The notes beneath the pieces are model-generated. The model made no database searches. It was not told where the DNA came from and saw only the letters and a list, made by a program, of their open reading frames with translations. From contig NZ_NWUW01000009.1 of NCBI RefSeq assembly GCF_002746455.1, positions 1 to 64,000 on the forward strand: a stretch of 64,000 nucleotides of DNA, read 5' to 3'. How positions within the stretch are numbered: the first letter of the stretch is position 1; each line of letters opens with the position of its first letter. The stretch comes from Bacillus fungorum. Its GTDB lineage: Bacteria; Bacillota; Bacilli; Bacillales; Bacillaceae_G. Below, one piece after another: positions 17,789 to 26,316 of this stretch. The position numbers and the translations under genes were made by a program.

Positions 17789-17857
17789 TTCGTCGTTTTA
17801 TAGGAGTTTCGATTTTGATTCTTTTTCTCAATAAGAATTTGAAAGGGGCGAGCAATA

Positions 17858-19783
17858 ATGAACTCGGAAGTAAAAACATTATCATCAAAACAAAACGTAC
17901 CTACTCCATCTTGGATTCAAACACTAAAAAAGCACTATGAACTTATATTTGCAATTGCATCTGGTATTTTCATTTTAGCTGGTTGGTTATTCACAAAAAG
18001 CGAGGTCATAAGTGCGGGCATTACTTGCTATATTCTTGCTTATATAATTGGCGGATTTGCAAAAGCAAAAGAAGGCATTGAAGATACAATTGAAGAGAAA
18101 GAGCTAAATGTCGAAATGCTCATGCTCTTTGCTGCTATCGGTGCTGCAATTATTGGCTACTGGGCAGAAGGCGCAATTTTAATCTTTATCTTTGCACTAA
18201 GCGGTGCAATGGAATCTTATACATTAAGTAAAAGTCAAAAAGAAATTTCAGCACTTCTTGATTTACAACCTGAAGAAGCATTGCGTATTTCAAATGGCAC
18301 TGAGGAACGTGTTCCTGTTGGACAATTACAAATTAACGACATTATTTTAATTAAGCCAGGTGAGCGCGTTCCTGCTGACGGTACGATTCATAACGGCGAA
18401 ACAAATATCGATGAAGCTGCTATTACAGGGGAACCTATTCCGAATGAAAAAAAATTCGGTGATGAAGTATTTGCCGGCACTGTAAATTTACGCGGTGCTA
18501 TCGAAGTTAAAATTACGAAGCCGAGCGATCAAACATTATTCCAAAAGATTATCCGTCTCGTCCAAAGTGCACAAAGCGAAAAATCACCATCACAACTATT
18601 TATCGAAAAATTTGAAGGAACATATGTAAAAGGGGTACTAATCGTTGTTGCACTTATGATGTTCATCCCCCATTTCTTACTGGACTGGACCTGGAATGAA
18701 ACGTTTTATCGCGCTATGATCTTACTTGTAGTCGCATCTCCTTGTGCACTCGTTGCTGCTATTACACCAGCAACGTTATCTGCAATTTCTAACGGAGCAA
18801 GAAACGGCATTCTCTTTAAAGGGGGCATACACTTAGAACGCCTCGCTTCAGTAAAAGCGATCGCCTTTGATAAAACAGGGACATTAACACAAGGTAAACC
18901 TACCGTAACAGATGTATATGTTCGAGAAAATATAACGGAAAAAGAAGTGCTTTCTATTACAGCAGCAATTGAAAGTCACTCTACACATCCTTTAGCTGAA
19001 TCTATTGTGAAATATGCACAACATGCGTATGACATTACATTAAAAAAACCAGAAAATGTTGAAGATGTAACTGGTTTTGGGCTAAAAGGAATATTTGAAA
19101 GCAAAGCTTATAAAATAGGTAAAGCTGATTTTATCGGTGAAGAAACAAAGACATTTCATAATGGTATTTCTACCTCACTTGAAAAAGAAGGTAAAACTGT
19201 CGTTTATATTAGTGATAAGGATGGCATCCTTGGACTTATCGCCTTAAAAGATACGCTTCGCCAAGAAACAATAGCTGCTATTCGCGAATTACAAAGCATC
19301 GGTGTCGAAGCAATTATGATTACTGGCGATAATGAAGAAACAGCAAAAGCAATTGCCTCTGAAAGTAATATAAAGGAATATTATGCATCATGCTTACCAG
19401 AAACAAAAGTGGAAACGATTAAAAAGCTAAAAGAAAAATACGGGACAGTAGCAATGGTCGGAGATGGTATAAATGATGCCCCTGCACTCGCTACTGCTAG
19501 CATTGGTGTAGCAATGGGTGAAGGAACAGACGTAGCTTTAGAAACTGCAGACGTTGTACTTATGAAAAACGAATTATCTCGCCTTTCCCAAGCAATCCGT
19601 TTATCAAAACGAATGAACCGTATTGTAAAGCAAAACGTAATCTTTTCACTAGTTGTAATTGCAATGCTGATTTGTTCAAACTTCTTACAATTTTTAGCTC
19701 TTCCATTCGGTGTTATTGGGCATGAAGGAAGTACGATTCTTGTCATTTTGAATGGCTTACGATTATTAAAAGGAAACAAATAA
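17858..19783 (+). CDS. Heavy-metal-type P-type ATPase (ZosA-like, no N-terminal metal domain)
   Basis: It is a P1B-type cation pump of 641 residues. The transmembrane metal motif is SPC (VVASPCALVAAITP), the phosphorylation site is DKTGT with D338, TGEP is the actuator motif and GDGINDAPALA the hinge. The HP motif of P1B ATPases is seen in SHSTHPLAES. The N-terminus lacks a CxxC metal-binding domain. Length and lack of that domain resemble B. subtilis ZosA (zinc uptake under peroxide stress, PerR-controlled), but specificity among Zn, Cd and Co is not decided by the sequence, and no clear PerR box was found. AAAGGGG lies 10 bases before the ATG. Confidence 0.87.
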   Translation: MNSEVKTLSSKQNVPTPSWIQTLKKHYELIFAIASGIFILAGWLFTKSEVISAGITCYILAYIIGGFAKAKEGIEDTIEEKELNVEMLMLFAAIGAAIIGYWAEGAILIFIFALSGAMESYTLSKSQKEISALLDLQPEEALRISNGTEERVPVGQLQINDIILIKPGERVPADGTIHNGETNIDEAAITGEPIPNEKKFGDEVFAGTVNLRGAIEVKITKPSDQTLFQKIIRLVQSAQSEKSPSQLFIEKFEGTYVKGVLIVVALMMFIPHFLLDWTWNETFYRAMILLVVASPCALVAAITPATLSAISNGARNGILFKGGIHLERLASVKAIAFDKTGTLTQGKPTVTDVYVRENITEKEVLSITAAIESHSTHPLAESIVKYAQHAYDITLKKPENVEDVTGFGLKGIFESKAYKIGKADFIGEETKTFHNGISTSLEKEGKTVVYISDKDGILGLIALKDTLRQETIAAIRELQSIGVEAIMITGDNEETAKAIASESNIKEYYASCLPETKVETIKKLKEKYGTVAMVGDGINDAPALATASIGVAMGEGTDVALETADVVLMKNELSRLSQAIRLSKRMNRIVKQNVIFSLVVIAMLICSNFLQFLALPFGVIGHEGSTILVILNGLRLLKGNK

Positions 19784-19814
19784 AAACGGGTCCCTCATAG
19801 AGGACCCGTTTTTT
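19782..19814. terminator. Shared terminator, metal ATPase / yfkH group
   Basis: The stem AAAACGGGTCC paired with GGACCCGTTTT has a one-base bulge and a T6 tract; the minus-strand peptide gene ends directly at it. Confidence 0.85.
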
Positions 19815-19928
19815 CTAATGATAGCTATTATGCCCGTTCGCACTACTACTCGTTTTATGCTTTGGATGCGAACTACTCTTTTGTTTATTGTTATTTTTAT
19901 TGTTGTGATTCTTTTTATTATTACTCAT
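19815..19928 (-). CDS. Asn/Lys/Ser-rich 37-residue peptide
   Basis: A very strong Shine-Dalgarno (AGGGGGGAT, 6 bases from the ATG) precedes a 37-codon frame whose product begins MSNNKKNHNNKNNNK and ends NGHNSYH. It has no hydrophobic segment and would be basic and disordered. It follows yfkH by 40 bases on the same strand and ends at the terminator, so it is probably the last gene of the yfkJ-yfkI-yfkH unit. The composition recalls small spore or nucleic-acid-binding peptides, but I recognise no family. The ribosome binding site is the main support. Confidence 0.6.
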   Translation of the reverse strand: MSNNKKNHNNKNNNKQKSSSHPKHKTSSSANGHNSYH

Positions 19929-19968
19929 GAAATATCCCCCCTGTTCCCTTTTATTATGGAACAAGAGC

Positions 19969-20838
19969 TCACTTTTCATTACGGGAATTATTGTCACTCG
20001 TCCTATAATGATGGAGTAAACCATTAATTTCACCGCCAAGTAAAATTACCCACCCAGTCAAGTAAAACCATAACATTAAAATAATAATACCACCGAGACC
20101 ACCATATGTATTGGCGTAATTCGCAAACTTATCTACATAATAAGCAAATGAGTACGATACCACAATCCATCCTACAGTAGCAAATGTTGCTCCTGAAATG
20201 ACTTCTCTTCTTTTTAACTTTCGATCTGGTGCAAATGTATATAAAAAACTAAACAATGCAAATAGCACGAAGAAACTCGCTACTAATCGGGTAATACTCC
20301 ATACGAAAGAGAAACTATCTGATAAACCGAGTGCTTTAAACACTGCTGCTCCAATAACTTGTCCGAATACCGGGACAATTAACGCAAAGACAATCATAAA
20401 AATGATAGCTAATGTAAACACAATTGATAACGCTCTTGTTGTAATAAAAGAACGTGTTTCCTTCACGTCATAAGCGCGGTTAAAAGCATTCATAACCGCA
20501 TTAACACCATTTGAGGCAAACCATAACATGGATAATAAACCAAATGATAATAAACCACCATTTTGCTGGTTTACAACTTTATCTACATTTACCTCAATTA
20601 AGTTCATTGCATCATCTGGTACATAGACCTCTAATAAACTAAGCACATCCTCTGTTTGAATGGGAATAAATCCAAGAAGCGTAATTAAGAAAACGAGCCC
20701 AGGAAAAATTGCAAGCAAGAAGAAATAAGCGAGCTGTGCTGCCAAGCCCGCTACATCATCGCGCATCGTCCGGTCATACAAGTCTTTACCAAACGAATAA
20801 GTACGATGTCTCCTTACCTTTTCTAAAATTTTTCTCAT
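19969..20838 (-). CDS. yfkH: YihY/BrkB-family membrane protein (YfkH)
   Basis: This 289-residue protein has six membrane helices. Family features include RDDVAGLAAQLAYFFLLAIFPGLVFL at the start of helix one and GGLGGIIILMLWFYLTGWVILLGGE near the end. The family was once called RNase BN by error; its members are membrane proteins of unknown transport role. It starts 6 bases after yfkI ends, so the two are cotranscribed. Gene order yfkH-yfkI-yfkJ with yfkK alongside matches B. subtilis. Confidence 0.88.
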   Translation of the reverse strand: MRKILEKVRRHRTYSFGKDLYDRTMRDDVAGLAAQLAYFFLLAIFPGLVFLITLLGFIPIQTEDVLSLLEVYVPDDAMNLIEVNVDKVVNQQNGGLLSFGLLSMLWFASNGVNAVMNAFNRAYDVKETRSFITTRALSIVFTLAIIFMIVFALIVPVFGQVIGAAVFKALGLSDSFSFVWSITRLVASFFVLFALFSFLYTFAPDRKLKRREVISGATFATVGWIVVSYSFAYYVDKFANYANTYGGLGGIIILMLWFYLTGWVILLGGEINGLLHHYRTSDNNSRNEK

Positions 20839-20844
20839 ATATGT

Positions 20845-21360
20845 TTAAACGCTTTTCTTCTCTTCTTTATCTTGCTTTAACTCAATGTACGCTTCAGTTT
20901 TTTTTTCCTCTACATTTGAGTCTTTCATAAATAATTCACGCGCTTCTTTCATACCACCATCTTCAGCAACTACTGGCTCTTCTTCTGCTTTAAACTCATC
21001 TACTTTTGGAGATACAGCTTGAATTTCAATCATTTCTGACTTCTCTGCTGGCTCAACCTTTTTCTTACTAAAAATTTCTTTCGTTTCTTTTAACGTCTCT
21101 ACAACAGATGGCGTCAATTTTTTAATTTCTGCTACTTTCGCTTTTACTACATTGAAATCAGCGAGTTCGCGTCCTTTATCTGTAACAGTTTGCACTTTTT
21201 CTTTTATCTTCGCATTTTCACCAATTTCAATCATCTTTGTTTTTGCTTTTTCCGCAGTATTTTTTACTTTTTCACGGTTTTCTTTCTTCAACATAGATAC
21301 AGCTACACCTGCCGCTACACCAATCGCAATGTTTCGAGCAATATTATTTTTCTTTGCCAT
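20845..21360 (-). CDS. yfkI: YtxH-like charged protein (YfkI position)
   Basis: A short glycine/alanine-rich hydrophobic segment (IARNIAIGVAAGVAVSML, residues 6-23) precedes a lysine- and glutamate-rich helical region (residues 25-100) and an acidic disordered tail. This is the YtxH-type layout of a single anchor with a long soluble helix. The symbol rests on its place between yfkH and yfkJ rather than on sequence identity that I could measure. GAAGGA lies immediately upstream of the ATG. The sequence is low in complexity and likely to vary among strains. Confidence 0.72.
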   Translation of the reverse strand: MAKKNNIARNIAIGVAAGVAVSMLKKENREKVKNTAEKAKTKMIEIGENAKIKEKVQTVTDKGRELADFNVVKAKVAEIKKLTPSVVETLKETKEIFSKKKVEPAEKSEMIEIQAVSPKVDEFKAEEEPVVAEDGGMKEARELFMKDSNVEEKKTEAYIELKQDKEEKKSV

Positions 21361-21413
21361 ATTCCTTCACCCTTTCATTTCTTATGTTAGAAAGTATTTC
21401 TTTCTAAGCTTCC

Positions 21414-21878
21414 TCATATTCCTTGTTCATTTCGAATGAAAGCTAATAGCTTTGCACACCCTTCTGTTACAAGGTCATATACTTCTTGGAAATTCCCTGT
21501 ATAGTAAGGGTCGGGAACGTCTGTCCAGCCACCGTCTGGAACAAAATCGGACAGCCTACCAATATAGCCTCCAGTTTTACCTAAACTTTTTAAATCTGCT
21601 ATATTCTTGTTGTCCATGGCAATAATATAATCAAACTTTGTTAAGTCTTCTTTTTCTACTTGCCTAGCTTTAATTCCTTTAAAAGTGACTGCATTTTCTT
21701 TTAAAATTTTTTGTGTTCCTTTATGTGGCGGATGGCCAATATGCCAATCTCCAGTTCCTGCAGAATCAATGACAATTTTCTCTTCGAGTCCCTCTTTTAC
21801 GACAAGATCTCGAAAAATCGCTTCTGCCATCGGAGAACGGCAAATGTTCCCAAGACAAACAAACAATACTTGAACCAT
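21414..21878 (-). CDS. yfkJ: Low-molecular-weight protein-tyrosine phosphatase
   Basis: It has the P-loop CLGNICRS (nucleophile C8, R14) at the very N-terminus and the general-acid aspartate in DVPDPYYTG. The length of 154 residues is standard. B. subtilis YfkJ, in the same gene order, is a LMW-PTP linked to ethanol-stress resistance. The gene is first in the yfkJ-yfkI-yfkH group and is divergent from yfkK, with about 175 bases between them for two promoters. Substrates are unknown. Confidence 0.92.
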   Translation of the reverse strand: MVQVLFVCLGNICRSPMAEAIFRDLVVKEGLEEKIVIDSAGTGDWHIGHPPHKGTQKILKENAVTFKGIKARQVEKEDLTKFDYIIAMDNKNIADLKSLGKTGGYIGRLSDFVPDGGWTDVPDPYYTGNFQEVYDLVTEGCAKLLAFIRNEQGI

Positions 21879-22052
21879 ATTTTTGTTTCTTCCCTTCTTG
21901 GTGCATTTCTTAATATATACTTATAGTATAAACAACCAATTATTAATTATAAAGGAAATCCCTACTAATTTAATAGGATTGAAAAGATTCATTAACGAAA
22001 ATGATAAAAAATGTTAAGATAGCCTTATGTTATTTTAAAGGGGGACACTTCG

Positions 22053-22277
22053 GTGGATTTATCCGTAAAGTCAGAAGAAAACGTTGAATATATGGTCGAA
22101 GCTATTAAAGAAAAATTACGTATGGTTAATGCTGGAGCGATGAGAGCTGCTAGCTTTAATGAAGAAATGTACGAAGACTTACGTGACATTTATGAGCATG
22201 TTATGAAACGTGAAACATTCAGCATCAGTGAAATGCAAGCTATTACAGAAGAATTAGGTACATTAATTAAAAAGTAA
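22053..22277 (+). CDS. yfkK: YfkK family protein (DUF1128)
   Basis: This 74-residue all-helical protein ([20 protein letters not shown] start) matches the DUF1128/YfkK family. The start codon is GTG at 22053-22055, supported by AAAGGGGG eight bases upstream. It is divergent from yfkJ as in B. subtilis and ends in a terminator. No function is known for the family. Confidence 0.88.
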
Positions 22278-22280
22278 AGA

Positions 22281-22303
22281 AGCCTCGTTTATGAGGCTCT
22301 TTT
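22281..22303 (+). terminator. Terminator of yfkK
   Basis: AGCCTC-GTTT-ATGAGGCT is followed by a run of T, just after the stop codon. Confidence 0.8.
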
Positions 22304-22466
22304 TTATTTCTAACAAATTCATGACAACTCTTCTCTTTCCCTCACCCAACTGTAAAATACTGTACAATGAAAGTAGAACCTCACCTTAGATTTTTCTTCA
22401 TACATACTACCCACAAATAATAGCAACACTACCATTGCTAACTGTTTTGACTGGAGGTGCTTACTT

Positions 22467-25133
22467 ATGAGCAATTGGTACAGTAAGACGAAAGATCAAA
22501 CATTAATCGACCTAGAAACAAATGAACAACACGGTTTAACAGAGGAAATTGTAAATGAACGTTTAAAGCAATACGGTTCTAATGAATTAGCTGCAAAACA
22601 AAAACGCACTTTATGGCAGCGTATTTTCGCCCAAATTAATGACGTCCTCGTATATGTCCTTATTATTGCAGCCCTTATTTCTGCCTTTGTAGGTGAATGG
22701 GCTGATGCAAGTATTATTGCGCTCGTTGTAGTTTTAAATGCTGTTATCGGTATCGTCCAAGAATCGAAAGCAGAACAAGCTTTAGAGGCATTGAAAAAGA
22801 TGGCGACACCTAAAGCTATCGTCAAGCGAAATGGTGAACTAAAAGAAATTCCATCTGAGTACGTCGTTCCAGGTGATATCGTTATGCTCGACGCCGGACG
22901 ATATATCCCATGCGATTTACGCCTTATCGAAACCGCAAATTTAAAAGTTGAAGAATCTGCTCTAACTGGTGAATCTGTCCCTGTTGATAAAGATGCAATC
23001 TACCACCCTTCCATGCAAAGTGATGAGCAAGTACCACTCGGTGATCAAAAAAACATGGCCTTTATGTCTACTCTTGTTACATACGGACGAGGCGTCGGTG
23101 TTGCTGTTGAAACTGGAATGAACTCACAAATTGGTAAGATTGCTACCCTTTTACATGAAGCAGACGATGATATGACACCACTTCAAAAAAGCTTAGCACA
23201 AGTCGGAAAATATTTAGGCTTTGTCGCTGTAGCTATTTGTATCGTGATGTTTCTCATCGGCTTTTTACAAGGGCGGGATACGTTAGAAATGTTTATGACT
23301 GCTATTAGTTTAGCCGTTGCAGCTATCCCAGAAGGCTTGCCAGCTATCGTTTCCATCGTTCTTGCAATTGGTGTGCAGCGCATGATTAAACAAAATGTTA
23401 TCATTCGGAAACTACCAGCTGTTGAAGCTCTCGGGTCTGTCACAATTATTTGTTCAGATAAAACAGGTACGTTAACGCAAAATAAAATGACCGTTACTCA
23501 CTTTTATAGTGATAACACATACGACCACTTAGAAAATTTAAGTGTAAATAATGATGCGCAACGTTTATTGTTAAAAAATATGGTGCTATGTAATGATGCG
23601 TCTTACAATAACGAATCACAAACCGGAGACCCGACTGAAATTGCTCTTCTCGTTGCTGGAAGCACTTTTAACATGCAAAAAGATCATTTAGAAAAAATAC
23701 ATGAACGCGTTAACGAGCTACCTTTCGATTCAGATCGTAAAATGATGTCAACCGTGCATACATACGATGAAAGCTACTATAGCATGACGAAAGGTGCTAT
23801 TGATAAACTCTTACCTCGATGTACCCATATATTTAAAAATGGTAAAATCGAGGTTCTAACAGATACTGATAAAAATCAAATATTAGAAGCTGCCAGGGCA
23901 ATGTCTCAAGAAGCTTTAAGGGTACTTTCATTCGCATTTAAACAATACAATTCAAACGATGTGGATATAGATCATCTTGAAAACAATCTCATCTTTATTG
24001 GTCTTGTCGGTATGATTGATCCACCGCGAACAGAGGTAAAAGATTCAATTACAGAATGTAAAAAAGCCGGTATTCGCACAGTTATGATTACTGGTGACCA
24101 TAAAGATACCGCCTTTGCAATTGCTAAAGAACTTGGTATTGCTAAAGAAATATCTGAAATTATGATTGGAACTGAATTAGATAATATTTCAGATACAGAA
24201 CTAGCAAGCAAAATTAATCACTTAAATGTATTTGCTAGGGTCTCTCCAGAGCATAAAGTAAAAATTGTAAGGGCATTACGCGCAAAAGGAAATATCGTTT
24301 CTATGACTGGTGATGGTGTCAATGATGCACCGTCTTTAAAGCAAGCAAATGTTGGCGTAGCGATGGGCATTACAGGAACAGATGTTGCAAAAGGGGCAGC
24401 GGATGTCGTTTTAACAGATGATAATTTCTCATCTATCGTGAAAGCTGTTGAGGAAGGTAGAAACATTTACCGTAACATAAAAAAATCTATTCTCTTCTTA
24501 CTTTCTTGTAACTTCGGAGAAATTATCGCGTTATTTTTAGCCATTTTACTCGGCTGGGCAACACCACTACGACCTATTCACATTTTGTGGGTAAATTTAA
24601 TTACAGATACACTGCCGGCATTATCACTTGGGGTTGATCCTGAAGATCCAGATGTGATGAAGGAAAAACCACGACATGCGAAAGAAAGCTTATTTAGTGG
24701 TAGCGTTCCTTTTCTTATTTTCAATGGGGCTGTCATTGGACTTTTAACGCTAATAGCCTTTATCGTCGGAGCGAAATTCTATACCGGAGATACAAATTTA
24801 TTCCCTCTTTTCCCAGAGCGAATTGATGAAGATGCTCTATTACACGCTCAAACGATGGCATTTGTCGTTCTTAGTTTTTCTCAGCTCGTTCATTCATTTA
24901 ACTTGCGTTCAAGAACGAAATCGATTTTTTCAATTGGGCTATTTACAAATAAATACTTAGTCTTCTCCCTTCTTATCGGTGTTCTTATGCAAGTTTGTAT
25001 CATCTCCATCCCGCTCCTTGCAAATATATTCGGTGTGCATGCATTAACGATGCGAGATTGGGGATTTGTTCTCTTATTAAGTATCCTTCCACTTGTTGTG
25101 AATGAGATCATTAAATTAGTGAAGAGAAACTAA
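22467..25133 (+). CDS. Calcium-type P-type ATPase (SERCA/YloB-like)
   Basis: It is an 888-residue P2A-type pump. Visible motifs are an N-terminal cation ATPase domain, TGES in the actuator, VAAIPEGLPA in M4 (cation site), CSDKTGTLTQN with D331, TGDGVNDAPSLK and WVNLITDTLPALSLG in M6, which supplies the second cation site in Ca2+ pumps. This set fits the YloB and Listeria LMCA1 group rather than Na+/K+ pumps. The likely role is Ca2+ efflux. TGGAGG lies 10 bases before the ATG. It is monocistronic. The nearby yfkE antiporter is a second calcium exit route. Confidence 0.88.
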   Translation: MSNWYSKTKDQTLIDLETNEQHGLTEEIVNERLKQYGSNELAAKQKRTLWQRIFAQINDVLVYVLIIAALISAFVGEWADASIIALVVVLNAVIGIVQESKAEQALEALKKMATPKAIVKRNGELKEIPSEYVVPGDIVMLDAGRYIPCDLRLIETANLKVEESALTGESVPVDKDAIYHPSMQSDEQVPLGDQKNMAFMSTLVTYGRGVGVAVETGMNSQIGKIATLLHEADDDMTPLQKSLAQVGKYLGFVAVAICIVMFLIGFLQGRDTLEMFMTAISLAVAAIPEGLPAIVSIVLAIGVQRMIKQNVIIRKLPAVEALGSVTIICSDKTGTLTQNKMTVTHFYSDNTYDHLENLSVNNDAQRLLLKNMVLCNDASYNNESQTGDPTEIALLVAGSTFNMQKDHLEKIHERVNELPFDSDRKMMSTVHTYDESYYSMTKGAIDKLLPRCTHIFKNGKIEVLTDTDKNQILEAARAMSQEALRVLSFAFKQYNSNDVDIDHLENNLIFIGLVGMIDPPRTEVKDSITECKKAGIRTVMITGDHKDTAFAIAKELGIAKEISEIMIGTELDNISDTELASKINHLNVFARVSPEHKVKIVRALRAKGNIVSMTGDGVNDAPSLKQANVGVAMGITGTDVAKGAADVVLTDDNFSSIVKAVEEGRNIYRNIKKSILFLLSCNFGEIIALFLAILLGWATPLRPIHILWVNLITDTLPALSLGVDPEDPDVMKEKPRHAKESLFSGSVPFLIFNGAVIGLLTLIAFIVGAKFYTGDTNLFPLFPERIDEDALLHAQTMAFVVLSFSQLVHSFNLRSRTKSIFSIGLFTNKYLVFSLLIGVLMQVCIISIPLLANIFGVHALTMRDWGFVLLLSILPLVVNEIIKLVKRN

Positions 25134-25165
25134 AAGGCAATGAGGATTATTCCTCATTGCCTTTT
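25132..25165. terminator. Terminator, calcium ATPase / yceH side
   Basis: A 15-bp perfect stem (AAAAGGCAATGAGGA) has a 4-base loop. It follows the ATPase stop codon and may also stop yceH transcription from the other strand. Confidence 0.9.
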
Positions 25166-25167
25166 CA

Positions 25168-25219
25168 TTTATTCCGCTATTTGCGAAAGATGTCCCCACT
25201 GATTAAAGTTTCACTTTAT
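25168..25219 (-). repeat. Mini bcr1-like element (internally deleted), copy 2, overlapping the yceH stop
   Basis: It has TTTAT at both ends, the left end ATAAAGTGAAACTTTAAT and the right end GCAAATAGCGG read on the minus strand, with only about 10 bases between them. The centre of the full element (about 100 bases) is absent. The TAA stop of yceH is inside its ATAAA end. Confidence 0.75.
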
Positions 25220-26298
25220 CCTTGTAATTCTTTTTTAATGTTCTCTGTTAATGTAGCCATACGTTTGCGGCTTTCTTCACGCTCACGTTTATTTTGCTCT
25301 TCAATTTGTTGTGTTTCTTGCATACCTCTTGAAATAATATTCCAAGTTTCCTCAAGTGTTTCCATCTTAATACTAGAAGAACCTGATAGTCTCGCTACTT
25401 CCACACTTTGCGTTGCGATATTTTGTGCATTTTTCTTAAGTAATTCATTTGTACGGCGATCAAGTTCAGCCATAGAATCTGCAACAAGCTTTTGACGTTT
25501 CGCATTTACCGCCTGAATGATACCATTTTTAAAGATAGGAATCGTTGTAATAAATGCTGTATTAATTTTACCAATTAATTTATTATTACCACGCTGAATC
25601 ATACGAATTTGTGGTGCTGTAAGTAACGCAACCATACGTGCTTTTTCTAAATCATCAATACGCTGTTCTAAAATTTCAACAGAGTTTTTAAGTGACTCTA
25701 ATTCAATACCTGCTAATTGATCATTATTACGCACACGCTCTTCATACATCGGAACTAGCTCTGTATTTAAACGCTCTAATAACATTTCTCCTGCTACTAC
25801 GTACTTTTCTAAGTCTAAATAATATTTTAAGTTTTGCTCATATAGACCGTCTAACGTACCAATTGATTTTTTCATTTCATCTTGATACTTCGTAATTTCC
25901 ACATACACTTTATCAATTTCACGGCCCATCGTTTGATACTTGCTAAAGATTTGTTCAATCATTTTATCCGCTTTTTTGAACATACGTGAGAAGAAACCGC
26001 TTTTCTCTTCCGCAAAGTCTTTGCTATCAAATCTGTCCATAATTTTACCAAGTTGTTTTAATAATTCACCAGAATCTTCTATTTTTGATAATGACATTGT
26101 ATGTAAAATTTGATCAGCAAAACGTGAAATTTCCATAGAAGGTTCTTTTCCAAGTTCAATTAATTCTAACTGATCCTTAATATCTACCGCATTATAAATA
26201 CGTTGCACATCTGCATCTTGTCTAAGTTGCAAACGAACATCTTGTGCTGTTTGCTCATTTAATTCTGTTTTCGAATCTAGTACGACTGGGTTATTCAT
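25216..26298 (-). CDS. yceH: Toxic anion resistance protein TelA (YceH)
   Basis: This 360-residue helical protein belongs to the TelA family, which is linked to tellurite and general stress resistance. The central coiled-coil region (about residues 95-220) contains KADKMIEQIFSKYQT and later APQIRMIQRGNNKLIGKIN and AFITTIPIFKNGIIQAVNAKRQ, the family's best conserved segment. No membrane helix is obvious. It follows yceG by 18 bases and ends the yceC-H cluster. The last codon is joined to a stop supplied by a bcr1-like mini-element. Confidence 0.9.
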   Translation of the reverse strand: MNNPVVLDSKTELNEQTAQDVRLQLRQDADVQRIYNAVDIKDQLELIELGKEPSMEISRFADQILHTMSLSKIEDSGELLKQLGKIMDRFDSKDFAEEKSGFFSRMFKKADKMIEQIFSKYQTMGREIDKVYVEITKYQDEMKKSIGTLDGLYEQNLKYYLDLEKYVVAGEMLLERLNTELVPMYEERVRNNDQLAGIELESLKNSVEILEQRIDDLEKARMVALLTAPQIRMIQRGNNKLIGKINTAFITTIPIFKNGIIQAVNAKRQKLVADSMAELDRRTNELLKKNAQNIATQSVEVARLSGSSSIKMETLEETWNIISRGMQETQQIEEQNKREREESRKRMATLTENIKKELQG

Positions 26299-26316
26299 AT
26301 GGTATTCTCCCTTTCC

